From: an uncultured Collinsella sp.
GTDB lineage: Bacteria; Actinomycetota; Coriobacteriia; Coriobacteriales; Coriobacteriaceae
NCBI GenBank assembly: GCA_900541885.1
Contig: UQKW01000039.1
Span: forward strand, 1-13,935
Reading direction: 5' to 3'
Length of the DNA: 13,935 nt
Position 1 is the stretch's first letter, and every line of letters begins with the position of its first letter. A program made the position numbers and the translations under genes. Shown here in pieces: positions 1 through 8,949 of the stretch. The notes beneath the pieces were generated by a model. It saw nothing but the letters and a program-made list of their open reading frames with translations, was not told the DNA's origin and made no database searches.

Positions 1-130
1 AGCTGCGGGAACGGCCTATTTGCTCAATGTGTTCGGCTGAGATCGGAAATCAACCACGCGATAAACGGTAGTTCGCTGCGGCAACTGCGACACATTCCGC
101 CCAGCAAGTCCAATCGTGTTCCACGCACGG

Positions 131-1573
131 TTAATGCGCGAGACGGTAGAAATCCATCGACGCCGCACCCTCGGCATGCAACCCCATCGCCGAAACCGCC
201 GGCGAATAGGTACGGCTCGTAAGTGCTGCCTCGCCGCCGTTGGCAAAAATCTCGACCATCGTAGTGTCCGAAAGCACGCGCAGGTCGCGAAGCTCGCTGA
301 GCTCGATCGACCTCTGGTCGCGCCCATAGTCTTCGTCACCCATGTCGAGGGTAAGCATCCCGTCTGCATAGCGCACAAAGACACCCTTGCGAATCTCGAG
401 CTCGACCATCTTGGCGCCCTCACAGGAAACCACAAGATCAAACAGGCGGCCCGGCTCCTCAACGGTTTCACCGCCTGTCGCGCGAACGCAGTCGCCGCGC
501 ATCCTCTCAATCTCGTGCGCCGGCTGCTGGCAGAGCTTACCATCGCGCATGCTCAGCTCTCGCGGCACCGTCAACGCGCACTGCCACCCGCGCGCCACCG
601 TCGGGTTTTCTGCCGTCGCATCGGGGCAACCCGACCATCCGATCATCAAACGCCGGCCTGCAGCATCCTCAAAGGACTGCGGAGCATAGAAATCAAAACC
701 GGCATCGACCATCGGGGGCATGCCCTGCCCGACGATTTTAAAGCTCGGCGCCTCCCAATCGGCCTCGATAGGGAACCACACGCACTGATGCGGATTGCGG
801 TAACGCCAACCATCGGCAGGCACACCCTGCGGACAGCAAACGAGAATAAGCTCGCCATCGAGCTCAAACAGATCGGGGCACTCCCACATAAAGCCAAAGT
901 TCTCGTCCAGCTCAATGCGCGTCGCATAGCTCCAGACCCCTAAATCACGCGAAGTATAGACAAGCACGCAGCCACGGTCGTCTTTCGTACGAGCGCCCAG
1001 AACCATGTAGTAGATACCATCGTGCTCAAGGATCTTGGGGTCGCGCACGTGCGTACCGATATCGTCGGGGTAATCGACTGGTCCAACAGCCATGCGCTTC
1101 TCGCCCAATTCGTCGGGATTCTCGGCAACCATATGAATCTGGTTTTGCTCACGGCCCGTCAACACGTAGTCGTAATCATCGCGGTCAAAATGCTTGACGT
1201 TGCCGGTATAGAAGTAGTGAATCTTGCCATCACGTACAAAGGCAGAACCAGAATACGCTCCGCTCGAATCCAAATCGGAATCGGGGAACAGCACGGGGCC
1301 GTGATTCTCGTACGTCACAAAATCCTTTGTCGTCAGATGGTTCCAAAGCACTGGACCGCCATGCGCAGCATCGAAAGGATCGTATTGATGATAGATGTGA
1401 TACGTATCACCAATCTGAACCAAACCGTTGGGGTCGTTGAGCCAGCCAAGCTCAGGCTCCACATGGAACAGAAGCCTATCGGGGTCGGACGCGATGCGAG
1501 CCGCCGTCTCATCCTGTCCGGCACGCCACTGCTCATAGTCCGCGCGTGTCACCTTGTTTTTTTGATTTAACAT
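131..1573 (-). CDS. scrB: GH32 sucrose-6-phosphate hydrolase / beta-fructofuranosidase
   Basis: This 480-aa cytoplasmic enzyme (no signal peptide) probably cleaves sucrose 6-phosphate delivered by the PTS permease encoded just upstream, giving glucose 6-phosphate and fructose. All three GH32 blocks are visible. WLNDPNG (residues 44-50) carries the nucleophile Asp47, HVRDPK (175-180) carries the transition-state Asp178, and WECPD (230-234) carries the acid/base Glu231. The five-bladed propeller is followed by a short C-terminal beta-sandwich, and the length is normal for the family. The ATG at 1573 has only a weak purine stretch (GAGAAAG) about nine bases upstream, so the start is less secure than for its neighbours; translation may depend on read-through from the PTS gene. 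It is the last gene of the run before the window edge, and no fructokinase is seen. Positions 1-130 beyond its stop show no gene. The scrB assignment rests on the motif and the PTS neighbour; a general fructosidase acting on unphosphorylated oligosaccharides is the alternative. Confidence 0.9.
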   Translation of the reverse strand: MLNQKNKVTRADYEQWRAGQDETAARIASDPDRLLFHVEPELGWLNDPNGLVQIGDTYHIYHQYDPFDAAHGGPVLWNHLTTKDFVTYENHGPVLFPDSDLDSSGAYSGSAFVRDGKIHYFYTGNVKHFDRDDYDYVLTGREQNQIHMVAENPDELGEKRMAVGPVDYPDDIGTHVRDPKILEHDGIYYMVLGARTKDDRGCVLVYTSRDLGVWSYATRIELDENFGFMWECPDLFELDGELILVCCPQGVPADGWRYRNPHQCVWFPIEADWEAPSFKIVGQGMPPMVDAGFDFYAPQSFEDAAGRRLMIGWSGCPDATAENPTVARGWQCALTVPRELSMRDGKLCQQPAHEIERMRGDCVRATGGETVEEPGRLFDLVVSCEGAKMVELEIRKGVFVRYADGMLTLDMGDEDYGRDQRSIELSELRDLRVLSDTTMVEIFANGGEAALTSRTYSPAVSAMGLHAEGAASMDFYRLAH

Positions 1574-1597
1574 CGCCGTTGACTTTCTCGTCTATGG

Positions 1598-1635
1598 GGA
1601 AGGACGCTCGACTCACACGAGTCGAACGCCCTTCC
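1598..1635 (-). promoter_or_regulatory. Intercistronic 17-bp hairpin between PTS and GH32 genes
   Basis: Arms 1598-1614 and 1619-1635 pair over 17 positions, two of them G-U in the minus-strand RNA, around a four-base loop. It lies 25 bases upstream of the GH32 start and about 40 bases after the PTS stop. No T-run follows it in the direction of transcription, so a simple intrinsic terminator is unlikely. An mRNA-processing or stability element that sets the ratio of permease to hydrolase is an inference. Confidence 0.6.
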
Positions 1636-1674
1636 TCAAATGAACTTATCCTCAGATTACACTGAACGGCTCAA

Positions 1675-3126
1675 CTAGAAGCTAACGTCGAAGCCAGCGC
1701 CAGCGCCCTCTTCATCGGTGGTCGGCACGCCCTTTGCCTTGTTGTAGGCAAAGATCAAGACGATCGGCACGATAAAGGCGATGAGATTGCCAGCCACATA
1801 CCACACGAGGGTCTCGGGCGTGACGATGAGCAGGCCAAGCACGCCGGTCAGACCCTGACCGATAGCGCGCACCTCAAAGAGCTTGACGAAGGCACCGCCG
1901 CAGCCTGCACCGATGCATGCGCAGATGAACGGAATGATCGAATAGCGCATGTTTGCAGCAAAGATAGCGGGCTCGGAGATTCCGACCAGCGTCGGGATAA
2001 AGGACGACATGCAAATGTTGCGCTCTTTGGAGTGCTTCTTGTGAATGAGGTACATACCGATGGCGCCGCCGCCCTGGGCGATGATGGAAACCGACCAGAT
2101 GGCCTGGATGTAGTTGAAGCCAGTCGTGGCAACAAGGTTTGCCTCGATACCCTGGATGAACTGATGCGTACCGGTAACGACGAGCGGCTGCAGGAACGCG
2201 GCGAAGACAAAGGCACCAAAGACGCCCATCCTGTTGTACAGGATATCGATTACGCCGGCGAGGACGTCACCGATCAGGTTACCGAGCGGGCCGAACACGG
2301 TGAACAGGGCGACGTTAGCAAGAATCAGGGTAACGGTCGGGACAAAGACGAACGAAACGACCTCGGGGATGTACTTCTGGGCAATCTTTTCGACCTTGGC
2401 CATAAACCAGGCGGTCAGAATTGCAGGGAACACGCCGCCCTGGAAAGCAACCATGGGAATGGAGAGCGGACCAAAGTTCCAGTACTCAGCACCCGTCGGG
2501 TCCATAACGAACGTGTTGCGGTTCATAAGGCTCGGGTGAACCATGACGATACCGACGAGGATGCCCAGGATCGGGTTACCGCCAAAACGCTTGACTGCGC
2601 TGTACATAACCAGGACAGGCAGGTAGTCGAACGTGGTGGCGATAATGGCAAAGAAGCTTGCGAGGTTCTTGAGGAACTCGCTGTGATCGGCGAGGCTGCC
2701 CTCCATGCCAAAGAGGCCGTTGGCAACGATCAGCGACTTAAGGCCGATGATGATTGCAGCGCCGACGAAGGCGGGAATGATGGGGATAAAGATGTCCGAG
2801 AATACCTTGAGGACCGAGAAGAACTTGCCCTTCTTGTCCGCCTCGGCGCCCTTGACCTCGGAAGCGCTGATCTCCTTAACGCCCGTCAGAGCCATAAACT
2901 CATCGTAAACCTTGTTGACGGTACCGGTACCGAAGATGATCATGAGCTGGCCGCTGTTGTACAGCACGCCCTTGACGCCATCGATGTTCTCGAGCTCGGC
3001 CTTGTTGTATTTGCTCGTATCCTTGAGCACCAGACGCAGACGGGTCACGCAATGCGTGGCGCCCTCGATGTTCTCCAGTCCGCCGACGTTGTCGACGACT
3101 TGCTGGGACACTGCCTTGTAGTCCAT
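1675..3126 (-). CDS. scrA: PTS sucrose-type transporter subunit EIIBC
   Basis: This 483-aa inner-membrane permease of the glucose-glucoside PTS family imports and phosphorylates a sugar, most likely sucrose given the GH32 genes on both sides. An EIIB domain occupies about residues 1-90, with the phosphorylated Cys26 in THCVTRLRL. A linker follows, then a multi-spanning EIIC domain from about 105 to 465 with FIPIIPAF (113-120), the GTHQFIQGIE loop (319-328) and the family signature GISEPAIFAANMR (382-394). There is no EIIA domain, so phosphate must come from a separate EIIA-Glc-type protein not in this window. I chose the ATG at 3126 because GGAG sits six bases upstream; an ATG at 3138 would have its purine-rich stretch directly abutting the start codon. 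The gene follows the atypical GH32 gene by 45 bp, suggesting co-transcription. Specificity for trehalose or a fructooligosaccharide cannot be excluded from sequence alone. Confidence 0.9.
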   Translation of the reverse strand: MDYKAVSQQVVDNVGGLENIEGATHCVTRLRLVLKDTSKYNKAELENIDGVKGVLYNSGQLMIIFGTGTVNKVYDEFMALTGVKEISASEVKGAEADKKGKFFSVLKVFSDIFIPIIPAFVGAAIIIGLKSLIVANGLFGMEGSLADHSEFLKNLASFFAIIATTFDYLPVLVMYSAVKRFGGNPILGILVGIVMVHPSLMNRNTFVMDPTGAEYWNFGPLSIPMVAFQGGVFPAILTAWFMAKVEKIAQKYIPEVVSFVFVPTVTLILANVALFTVFGPLGNLIGDVLAGVIDILYNRMGVFGAFVFAAFLQPLVVTGTHQFIQGIEANLVATTGFNYIQAIWSVSIIAQGGGAIGMYLIHKKHSKERNICMSSFIPTLVGISEPAIFAANMRYSIIPFICACIGAGCGGAFVKLFEVRAIGQGLTGVLGLLIVTPETLVWYVAGNLIAFIVPIVLIFAYNKAKGVPTTDEEGAGAGFDVSF

Positions 3127-3171
3127 GTTCCTCTCCATTCCTTTTCTAAATCATAAAACGGTTCGTTGCCG

Positions 3172-4554
3172 CTACAGAGACGCGATCGTTGCGTTTGCGC
3201 ACTTGAGCGCACCGTCGGTGACGGTAAGCGCCACACCCTGGCCCTGCTTGTTGCAGAAGCGAGCGTTGAGCGCAACATCATCGACAAAGATGGTCGCGAT
3301 GTCGTCGTCGACGACCAGACGCACATGGTGAGTGCCCTCGCCCTTAAAGAACAACGGACGCTCGAGGCCCATGTTGTTGACCTGGAACCACGGGTACTGG
3401 GGAGCCGGCGTGAACTCGAGCTTGCCCTCGCGCAGGTTGGCGCGGAACTCATAGGCAAGACCAGTCTCGGCGTCCTCGGCGAACTTGACCGAGAAGCCGG
3501 CAGCGTTACCGCCGAGCTCAATGTCGGCATCGAGCAAGTAGGTGGAGCCGGCATCCGCGGCGAGCACCTGCTCGACCTTGCCCGACTCGCAGGAAAGCTC
3601 AAAGGTCTCGACTGCCTTAGCCTCGCCAAAGGCGCCAAGCATGCTGTCGGGGAGCTTGGTGCCGAGCGTTCCGTCGGCACGCTGAACGATCTCGAGGGGC
3701 ATAAAAGTGCCACCCCACAGGTAAGAGCTGGGGTCGCCGCCCTCGTCGCGCGTCGGGACCCAACCAAAGAGAACGCGGCGCTCGCCATCGAATGCGGTGC
3801 GAGCGGCGTAGTACGCGCGGCCGTCGAAGGAGTCGTCAGCGGGGGTAATCCAAGGACCGTTGATGGACTTGGACATGCGGTAACGGGTCTTGTTGCCGTC
3901 GCTGTACTCGGAAAAGACGAGGTACCACCAGTCGCCCATCTTAAAGAGATCAGGCATTTCAAACATGGTGTACAGGCCCGGGTTCCACCAGTCGCCCTGG
4001 AACTCCCAGTTGGTCAGATCCTTGGAGGTGAACTTGACCAGGCGGCCGGTCATCAGACGCTTGTCCTCGCCCACACGCGTGCCGAGGATGAGCATGTACT
4101 CTTCGTTCTCCTCATCCCAAAGCACAAAGGGATCGCGCCAGTTGCGGTCATCGTAACCCTCCTGGGGCGGAAGCAGCGTCTCGGCGATGTTCTTCTCCCA
4201 CTTGACGGCGTCGTCGCTCGTCGCGTGAAGAAGAACCTGCTTCATCAAACGTGCGCGGACCTTATCGCGATTGCAACCAGTGTAGAGCGCATGGTACTTG
4301 TCGCCCACCTTAAACACCGTGCCGGCATAAATGTACTGGTCGACTTCCTCGTCGCCGCCGCGCTCAAGGCTCTCGCCAAAGTCCTTGTAGTTGACGAAAT
4401 CCTTGGTCGTAGCGAGTGCCCAGCCAAACGGCTCTCCGAAAGGTTCGGGGTTACGCGTGTCACGCTGATGATAGAGATAGAACGTGCCGTCCTCGCCGTA
4501 CGGCATGATGTCGCCTACCCAAATTCCCTCAGGCTGGTAATACACCTTGTGCAT
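3172..4554 (-). CDS. Atypical GH32 family fructosidase
   Basis: This 460-aa cytoplasmic protein has a GH32 propeller and a clear C-terminal beta-sandwich (about residues 310-460), but the family motifs are altered. The usual WMNDPNG near the N-terminus is replaced by WVGDIMPYG, placing the presumed nucleophile at Asp15. The RDP motif is intact (NWRDPF, Arg140-Asp141-Pro142). The acid/base block reads MFEMPD (Glu199) rather than ECPD. The protein starts almost directly at the nucleophile blade. The ATG at 4554 is preferred because AAAGGAAG lies about eight bases upstream; a GTG at 4572 in the same frame would put that ribosome site inside the gene. It is the first gene after the operator-bearing promoter and precedes the PTS permease. 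A role on fructose-containing oligosaccharides or their phosphates other than plain sucrose 6-phosphate is inferred from its divergence from the second GH32 in the same locus; the substrate is unknown. Confidence 0.85.
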   Translation of the reverse strand: MHKVYYQPEGIWVGDIMPYGEDGTFYLYHQRDTRNPEPFGEPFGWALATTKDFVNYKDFGESLERGGDEEVDQYIYAGTVFKVGDKYHALYTGCNRDKVRARLMKQVLLHATSDDAVKWEKNIAETLLPPQEGYDDRNWRDPFVLWDEENEEYMLILGTRVGEDKRLMTGRLVKFTSKDLTNWEFQGDWWNPGLYTMFEMPDLFKMGDWWYLVFSEYSDGNKTRYRMSKSINGPWITPADDSFDGRAYYAARTAFDGERRVLFGWVPTRDEGGDPSSYLWGGTFMPLEIVQRADGTLGTKLPDSMLGAFGEAKAVETFELSCESGKVEQVLAADAGSTYLLDADIELGGNAAGFSVKFAEDAETGLAYEFRANLREGKLEFTPAPQYPWFQVNNMGLERPLFFKGEGTHHVRLVVDDDIATIFVDDVALNARFCNKQGQGVALTVTDGALKCANATIASL

Positions 4555-4596
4555 CCGAGACTTCCTTTCCACGACATACTAACTCGGTACAATGGC

Positions 4597-4625
4597 AAGA
4601 TATGTCAATCGTTTTCATATGTCAA
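4597..4625 (-). promoter_or_regulatory. Promoter of the GH32-PTS-GH32 operon
   Basis: On the minus strand a perfect TTGACA (4625-4620) is followed after exactly 17 bases by TATCTT (4602-4597). The predicted start is about 35 bases before the GH32 ATG at 4554. Both boxes lie inside the tandem LacI-type operators, so repressor binding would occlude RNA polymerase directly. Confidence 0.7.
4602..4618 (+). promoter_or_regulatory. LacI-type operator site 1
   Basis: ATGTCAATCGTTTTCAT matches the consensus shared by four sites in this locus (ATGTCAANCGTTTNC, central CG). It abuts site 2 and covers the edge of the -10 box of the operon promoter. Binding by the neighbouring LacI-family protein is inferred from position and similarity. 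Confidence 0.7.
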
Positions 4626-4635
4626 ACGTTTTCAC
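4619..4635 (+). promoter_or_regulatory. LacI-type operator site 2
   Basis: ATGTCAAACGTTTTCAC is a direct repeat of site 1 with a 17-bp period and no gap. It contains the -35 hexamer of the operon promoter on the opposite strand. The core AAACGTTT is a perfect palindrome, as is usual for LacI-family operators. Confidence 0.75.
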
Positions 4636-4665
4636 ACCAATACGTCTTTTCGCAGTTCCAGTCGT

Positions 4666-4682
4666 CGGCAAACGGTTGACAT
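4666..4682 (-). promoter_or_regulatory. LacI-type operator site 3 (upstream, reversed)
   Basis: Read on the minus strand this is ATGTCAACCGTTTGCCG, the same motif in the opposite orientation. Its centre is 46 bp upstream of the centre of site 2. It is too far from the core promoter to block polymerase directly, so cooperative or looping binding is an inference. Confidence 0.55.
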
Positions 4683-4737
4683 ATGCCGGTGAACGGTCAT
4701 CAGAGGCGTTTGAGGAATTCTTTTGGCACGGGATGAA

Positions 4738-5748
4738 CTACGCGGTTTTGCCCTCAATGAGTTCAACGGGGAGCTTGATATTCGATTCGGGATTATCGCC
4801 GTTAATAAGAGCGATGATGGATTGCGCCGCGAGCTCTCCGATGCGATCGATATCTTGACGTACGGTTGTTAAGTCAGGCATAAACGTCATAGTTCGGCGG
4901 GCACCATCCGCGCCCACGACCTTAATATCGTCTGGAGCGCTCAAGCCGCGCTGCTTCATCACGTTGAGACAGATGGCCGCCATCGTATCGTCTCCCGCAA
5001 AGATGCCGTCAATATCGGGGTTCTCATCGAGGATCTTCGCAACGACCGCGCCCTTTTCGTCGTCGGGCTTAACGAACTCAACCTCACGGACAAGCGCGGA
5101 CAAACCGGCCTGCTCAACAACATCGAGGTAGGCATCGGTACGCTTATTGGCAGGCATGCGCATGCGGCTATTGCTGCGCAGGCACAGGATACGCCTGCAG
5201 CCGTCATCAATCAGACGGCGCGTGGCGAGCTCGCCAATGCCATAGCTGTCACTTGCAATCTGGACAGAGCCCTCGCCAAGATCGCAGTCGATGCCAACCA
5301 GGCTCAAGCCCATCTCGGCATATGCCTCGGCACCGATATTGAGGGAGTTGACGATGACGCCGTCGACCATATTGCGGCGGAGCATGTCAATATAGGAACG
5401 CTCAAGATCGGGTCGATTGGCGCTGTTGCACAGCAACATCTTAAAGCCGTTTTCCGCTAACGTGCGCTCGACCGCCTGCACAACCTGAGCATGGAACGGG
5501 CTGCTCACAAAGGGAACGATCATACCGATAAGATTCAGGCGACCGTTGAGCATGGCACGGGCGATATCGTTGGGCGTATAGTTGATGCGCTCCATCGCGG
5601 CATGGACCTTATCGCGGGTCTCTTGGCTAATATAGCCGCGATTATTAAGCACGCGAGATACCGTAGTAGGCGAAACCCCCGCCACCGCTGCAACTTCCTT
5701 GATGCCAGGCTTAGCAGAATCCTTAGAACGAGCGCCCTCGCGAGCCAT
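4738..5748 (-). CDS. LacI-family transcriptional repressor of the sucrose locus
   Basis: This 336-aa regulator has an N-terminal LacI helix-turn-helix (about residues 16-40, IKEVAAVAGVSPTTVSRVLN), a hinge region around YTPNDIARAM and a periplasmic-binding-protein-like effector domain (about 60-330) with the usual DGVIV and GIFAGDD strands. The ATG at 5748 is chosen because GGGGGAGGG lies four bases upstream; in-frame ATGs at 5763 and 5769 would overlap that ribosome site and the operator. It is the first gene of block 1, transcribed in the same direction as the GH32 and PTS genes and separated from them by 183 bp that carry three operator-like sites. A fourth site lies just upstream of its own start, so it probably represses both the sugar operon and itself, with a sugar or sugar phosphate as inducer. 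It resembles ScrR-type sucrose regulators in context, but the effector cannot be read from the sequence. Confidence 0.92.
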   Translation of the reverse strand: MAREGARSKDSAKPGIKEVAAVAGVSPTTVSRVLNNRGYISQETRDKVHAAMERINYTPNDIARAMLNGRLNLIGMIVPFVSSPFHAQVVQAVERTLAENGFKMLLCNSANRPDLERSYIDMLRRNMVDGVIVNSLNIGAEAYAEMGLSLVGIDCDLGEGSVQIASDSYGIGELATRRLIDDGCRRILCLRSNSRMRMPANKRTDAYLDVVEQAGLSALVREVEFVKPDDEKGAVVAKILDENPDIDGIFAGDDTMAAICLNVMKQRGLSAPDDIKVVGADGARRTMTFMPDLTTVRQDIDRIGELAAQSIIALINGDNPESNIKLPVELIEGKTA

Positions 5749-5767
5749 AGCACCCTCCCCCATCAAC

Positions 5768-5784
5768 ATGTCAAACGTTTACAT
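5768..5784 (+). promoter_or_regulatory. LacI-type operator site 4, upstream of lacI
   Basis: ATGTCAAACGTTTACAT lies 20-36 bases upstream of the chosen lacI start, with a palindromic AAACGTTT core. Its position fits autorepression. A convincing -35/-10 pair for lacI was not identified around it. Confidence 0.7.
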
Positions 5785-5872
5785 ACGAACAAAGCATACC
5801 CCAACAACAGCGGGAAGACGGTAACAGCACAAGCAAGTAAACGACTCATCCAAATAATTAGGAGAGTTCCGC

Positions 5873-6053
5873 CTAAAGGGTGACTACACAGGACCCCCGC
5901 CGGGCCGCTTTGGGTTACTTTCCAAAACATTTCCGCAGGACGCAAAGGGCTCCGCCGCGCGAAGCGCGCAGCGGAGCCCTTTGCATGTCCGAGGACGTTT
6001 TGGAAAGTAACCCAAAGCGGCCCGGCGATCCTGCGGGAGTTAAACCCCTTTAG
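5873..6053. repeat. Large nested inverted repeat downstream of the pfl pair
   Basis: Three tiers of complementarity share one centre. An 8-bp outer pair joins 5873-5880 to 6046-6053, reaching into the stop codon of the glycyl-radical gene. A perfect 31-bp stem joins 5898-5928 to 5997-6027, with a further 5-bp match outside it at 5889-5893 and 6029-6033. A central GC-rich hairpin (5942-5984) has 14 bp, one C-A mismatch and 5 bp around a three-base loop. It fills much of the roughly 300-bp gap between lacI and the pfl pair, in which I see no gene. It could act as a strong 3' end structure or terminator for the pfl transcript, or be a REP-like or MITE-like element; the sequence alone does not decide. 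Confidence 0.85.
5942..5984. terminator. Central GC-rich hairpin, possible terminator
   Basis: Arms beginning GCAAAGGGCTCCGC and ending with its complement pair over 14 bp, then a C-A mismatch, then 5 bp around a three-base loop. The short A and T stretches are inside the stem, and only CCCTTTGC follows, so termination would rely on stem strength. It lies about 65 bases after the stop of the glycyl-radical gene on the minus strand. Confidence 0.45.
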
Positions 6054-6301
6054 AACTTGTCGTGGAAGGTACGCGAAATGACCTCGTCCTGCTGCTCCTT
6101 GGTGAGCGTGTGGAAGTTCACGGCATAGCCGGAAACGCGGATGGTCAGCTGCGGGTACTTCTCGGGGTGAGCCTGAGCGTCAAGCAGCGTCTCACGGTTG
6201 AAGACGTTGATGTTCAGGTGGTGGCCACCCTTCTCGGCGTAAGCGTCGAGCATGTGGACCAGGTTATCGGCCTGAGTCTCGGAAACTTCAGAAACCTTCA
6301 T
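6050..6301 (-). CDS. grcA: Glycyl-radical domain protein, C-terminal part of a split pyruvate formate-lyase
   Basis: This 83-aa cytoplasmic protein is essentially only the glycyl-radical domain of pyruvate formate-lyase. It contains GGHHLNINVFNRETLLDA (25-42) and the radical motif RVSGYAVNF (55-63) with Gly58, and ends TFHDKF. The same stretch is normally the C-terminus of full-length PFL (Gly734 region in E. coli PflB). The ATG at 6301 has AAGGAGA seven bases upstream; upstream in-frame codons are not needed. It follows the catalytic gene by 85 bp on the same strand. E. coli GrcA (about 127 aa) is a spare radical domain that rescues damaged full-length PFL. Here the neighbouring PFL lacks this domain, so the small protein is probably an obligate subunit that carries the radical. 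It should be activated by a radical-SAM PFL activase, which is not in this window. Confidence 0.92.
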   Translation of the reverse strand: MKVSEVSETQADNLVHMLDAYAEKGGHHLNINVFNRETLLDAQAHPEKYPQLTIRVSGYAVNFHTLTKEQQDEVISRTFHDKF

Positions 6302-6324
6302 AATGTGTCTCCTTCGATCGATAG

Positions 6325-6344
6325 GCGCCGGCCGAAACCGGCGC
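6325..6344 (-). other. Hairpin upstream of the glycyl-radical gene
   Basis: GCGCCGG (6325-6331) pairs with CCGGCGC (6338-6344) around a six-base loop, ending 23 bases before the ATG and just upstream of its Shine-Dalgarno. It may protect a processed 5' end of a grcA-only message; this is an inference. Confidence 0.5.
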
Positions 6345-6360
6345 ACTAATCAGTAATCGT

Positions 6361-6385
6361 TATTGTTAGTATAGCACTAACAATA
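6361..6385 (-). other. Hairpin at the 3' end of the catalytic pfl gene
   Basis: TATTGTTAGT (6361-6370) and ACTAACAATA (6376-6385) form a perfect 10-bp AT-rich stem with a five-base loop, starting directly after the pfl stop codon. There is no T-run after it, so a role in RNA processing or partial attenuation is more plausible than full termination. Confidence 0.55.
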
Positions 6386-6386
6386 G

Positions 6387-8438
<2,052 letters not shown>

Positions 8439-8659
8439 TGTGTAACCACGCTCCTAGTTACGTGTAATGCGGCGCTCTCTCACACCGCTGCTTATTGAAT
8501 TCTTGAATTATCGGCTTGCACTACCGGCTTCTTCCGTTCTTCGCCACATGTCGGTGCAGGGAAAAACGTTTGTCCACCTTGGAACTGCAACCCAAAACCC
8601 AAGATTTCACCCGTTTGAGAAGGATAACATAGCGACCCTCTCCATCTGGGCTGTTATAT

Positions 8660-8705
8660 GTTTCTTTTTTTATATCATAATGGCGTTTTTTACAAATCCG
8701 CAGGA
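8660..8705 (-). promoter_or_regulatory. AT-rich segment, possible pfl promoter
   Basis: Reading the minus strand, an AT-rich stretch about 220-270 bases upstream of pfl contains -10-like hexamers (TATAAA, TATAAC) and a TTGTAA placed 15 bases before the first. None is a strong match with ideal spacing. If used, they predict a leader of roughly 200 bases before the pfl start. Confidence 0.3.
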
Positions 8706-8778
8706 AATGCGAGCACAAACAACTACCGTTCACCGATTTGTTTAGTTTTTTTCCTTGCCTTTGTACGACGTTCACTCT

Positions 8779-8923
8779 AGCTGTTATGCCAGCTTTAGCA
8801 GGGTAAAGTACCTCTGAGTAGGCTTTAGGACATGCCCAACGATCTGCCCCTAACTTTGTTGGTACCGACGGTGTACGGAGATCGCCTAAAGGTAGTTTTC
8901 TAGGCATGACCCAAAAATCTACC
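8779..8923. other. Non-coding region with nested stems, possible structured RNA or dispersed repeat
   Basis: Within the 551-bp divergent spacer (8439-8989) several short stems lie close together. They are 8779-8783 with 8790-8794, 8802-8805 with 8809-8812, 8823-8829 with 8885-8891 (7 bp) enclosing 8840-8845 with 8879-8884 (6 bp, directly stacked on the 3' side), and 8891-8899 with 8914-8923 (nine pairs, one bulge). The last shares base 8891 with the 7-bp stem, so the two partly compete. I cannot assign strand, name a family or show expression. An open frame on the minus strand across this region (8521-8958) shows no family resemblance and is not called as a gene. Confidence 0.35.
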
Positions 8924-8949
8924 GTATAGGGCGCGCGTGCAAGGGTATC

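Noticed and set aside
3045..3962. 305-codon Ser/Thr/Arg-rich open frame on the minus strand across the GH32-PTS junction
   Set aside because: It is an alternate frame of two real genes with biased composition and no family resemblance.
3166..4692. 508-codon open frame antisense to the atypical GH32 gene
   Set aside because: The GH32 frame has clear family motifs and a proper ribosome site; the antisense product has none and runs through the operator region.
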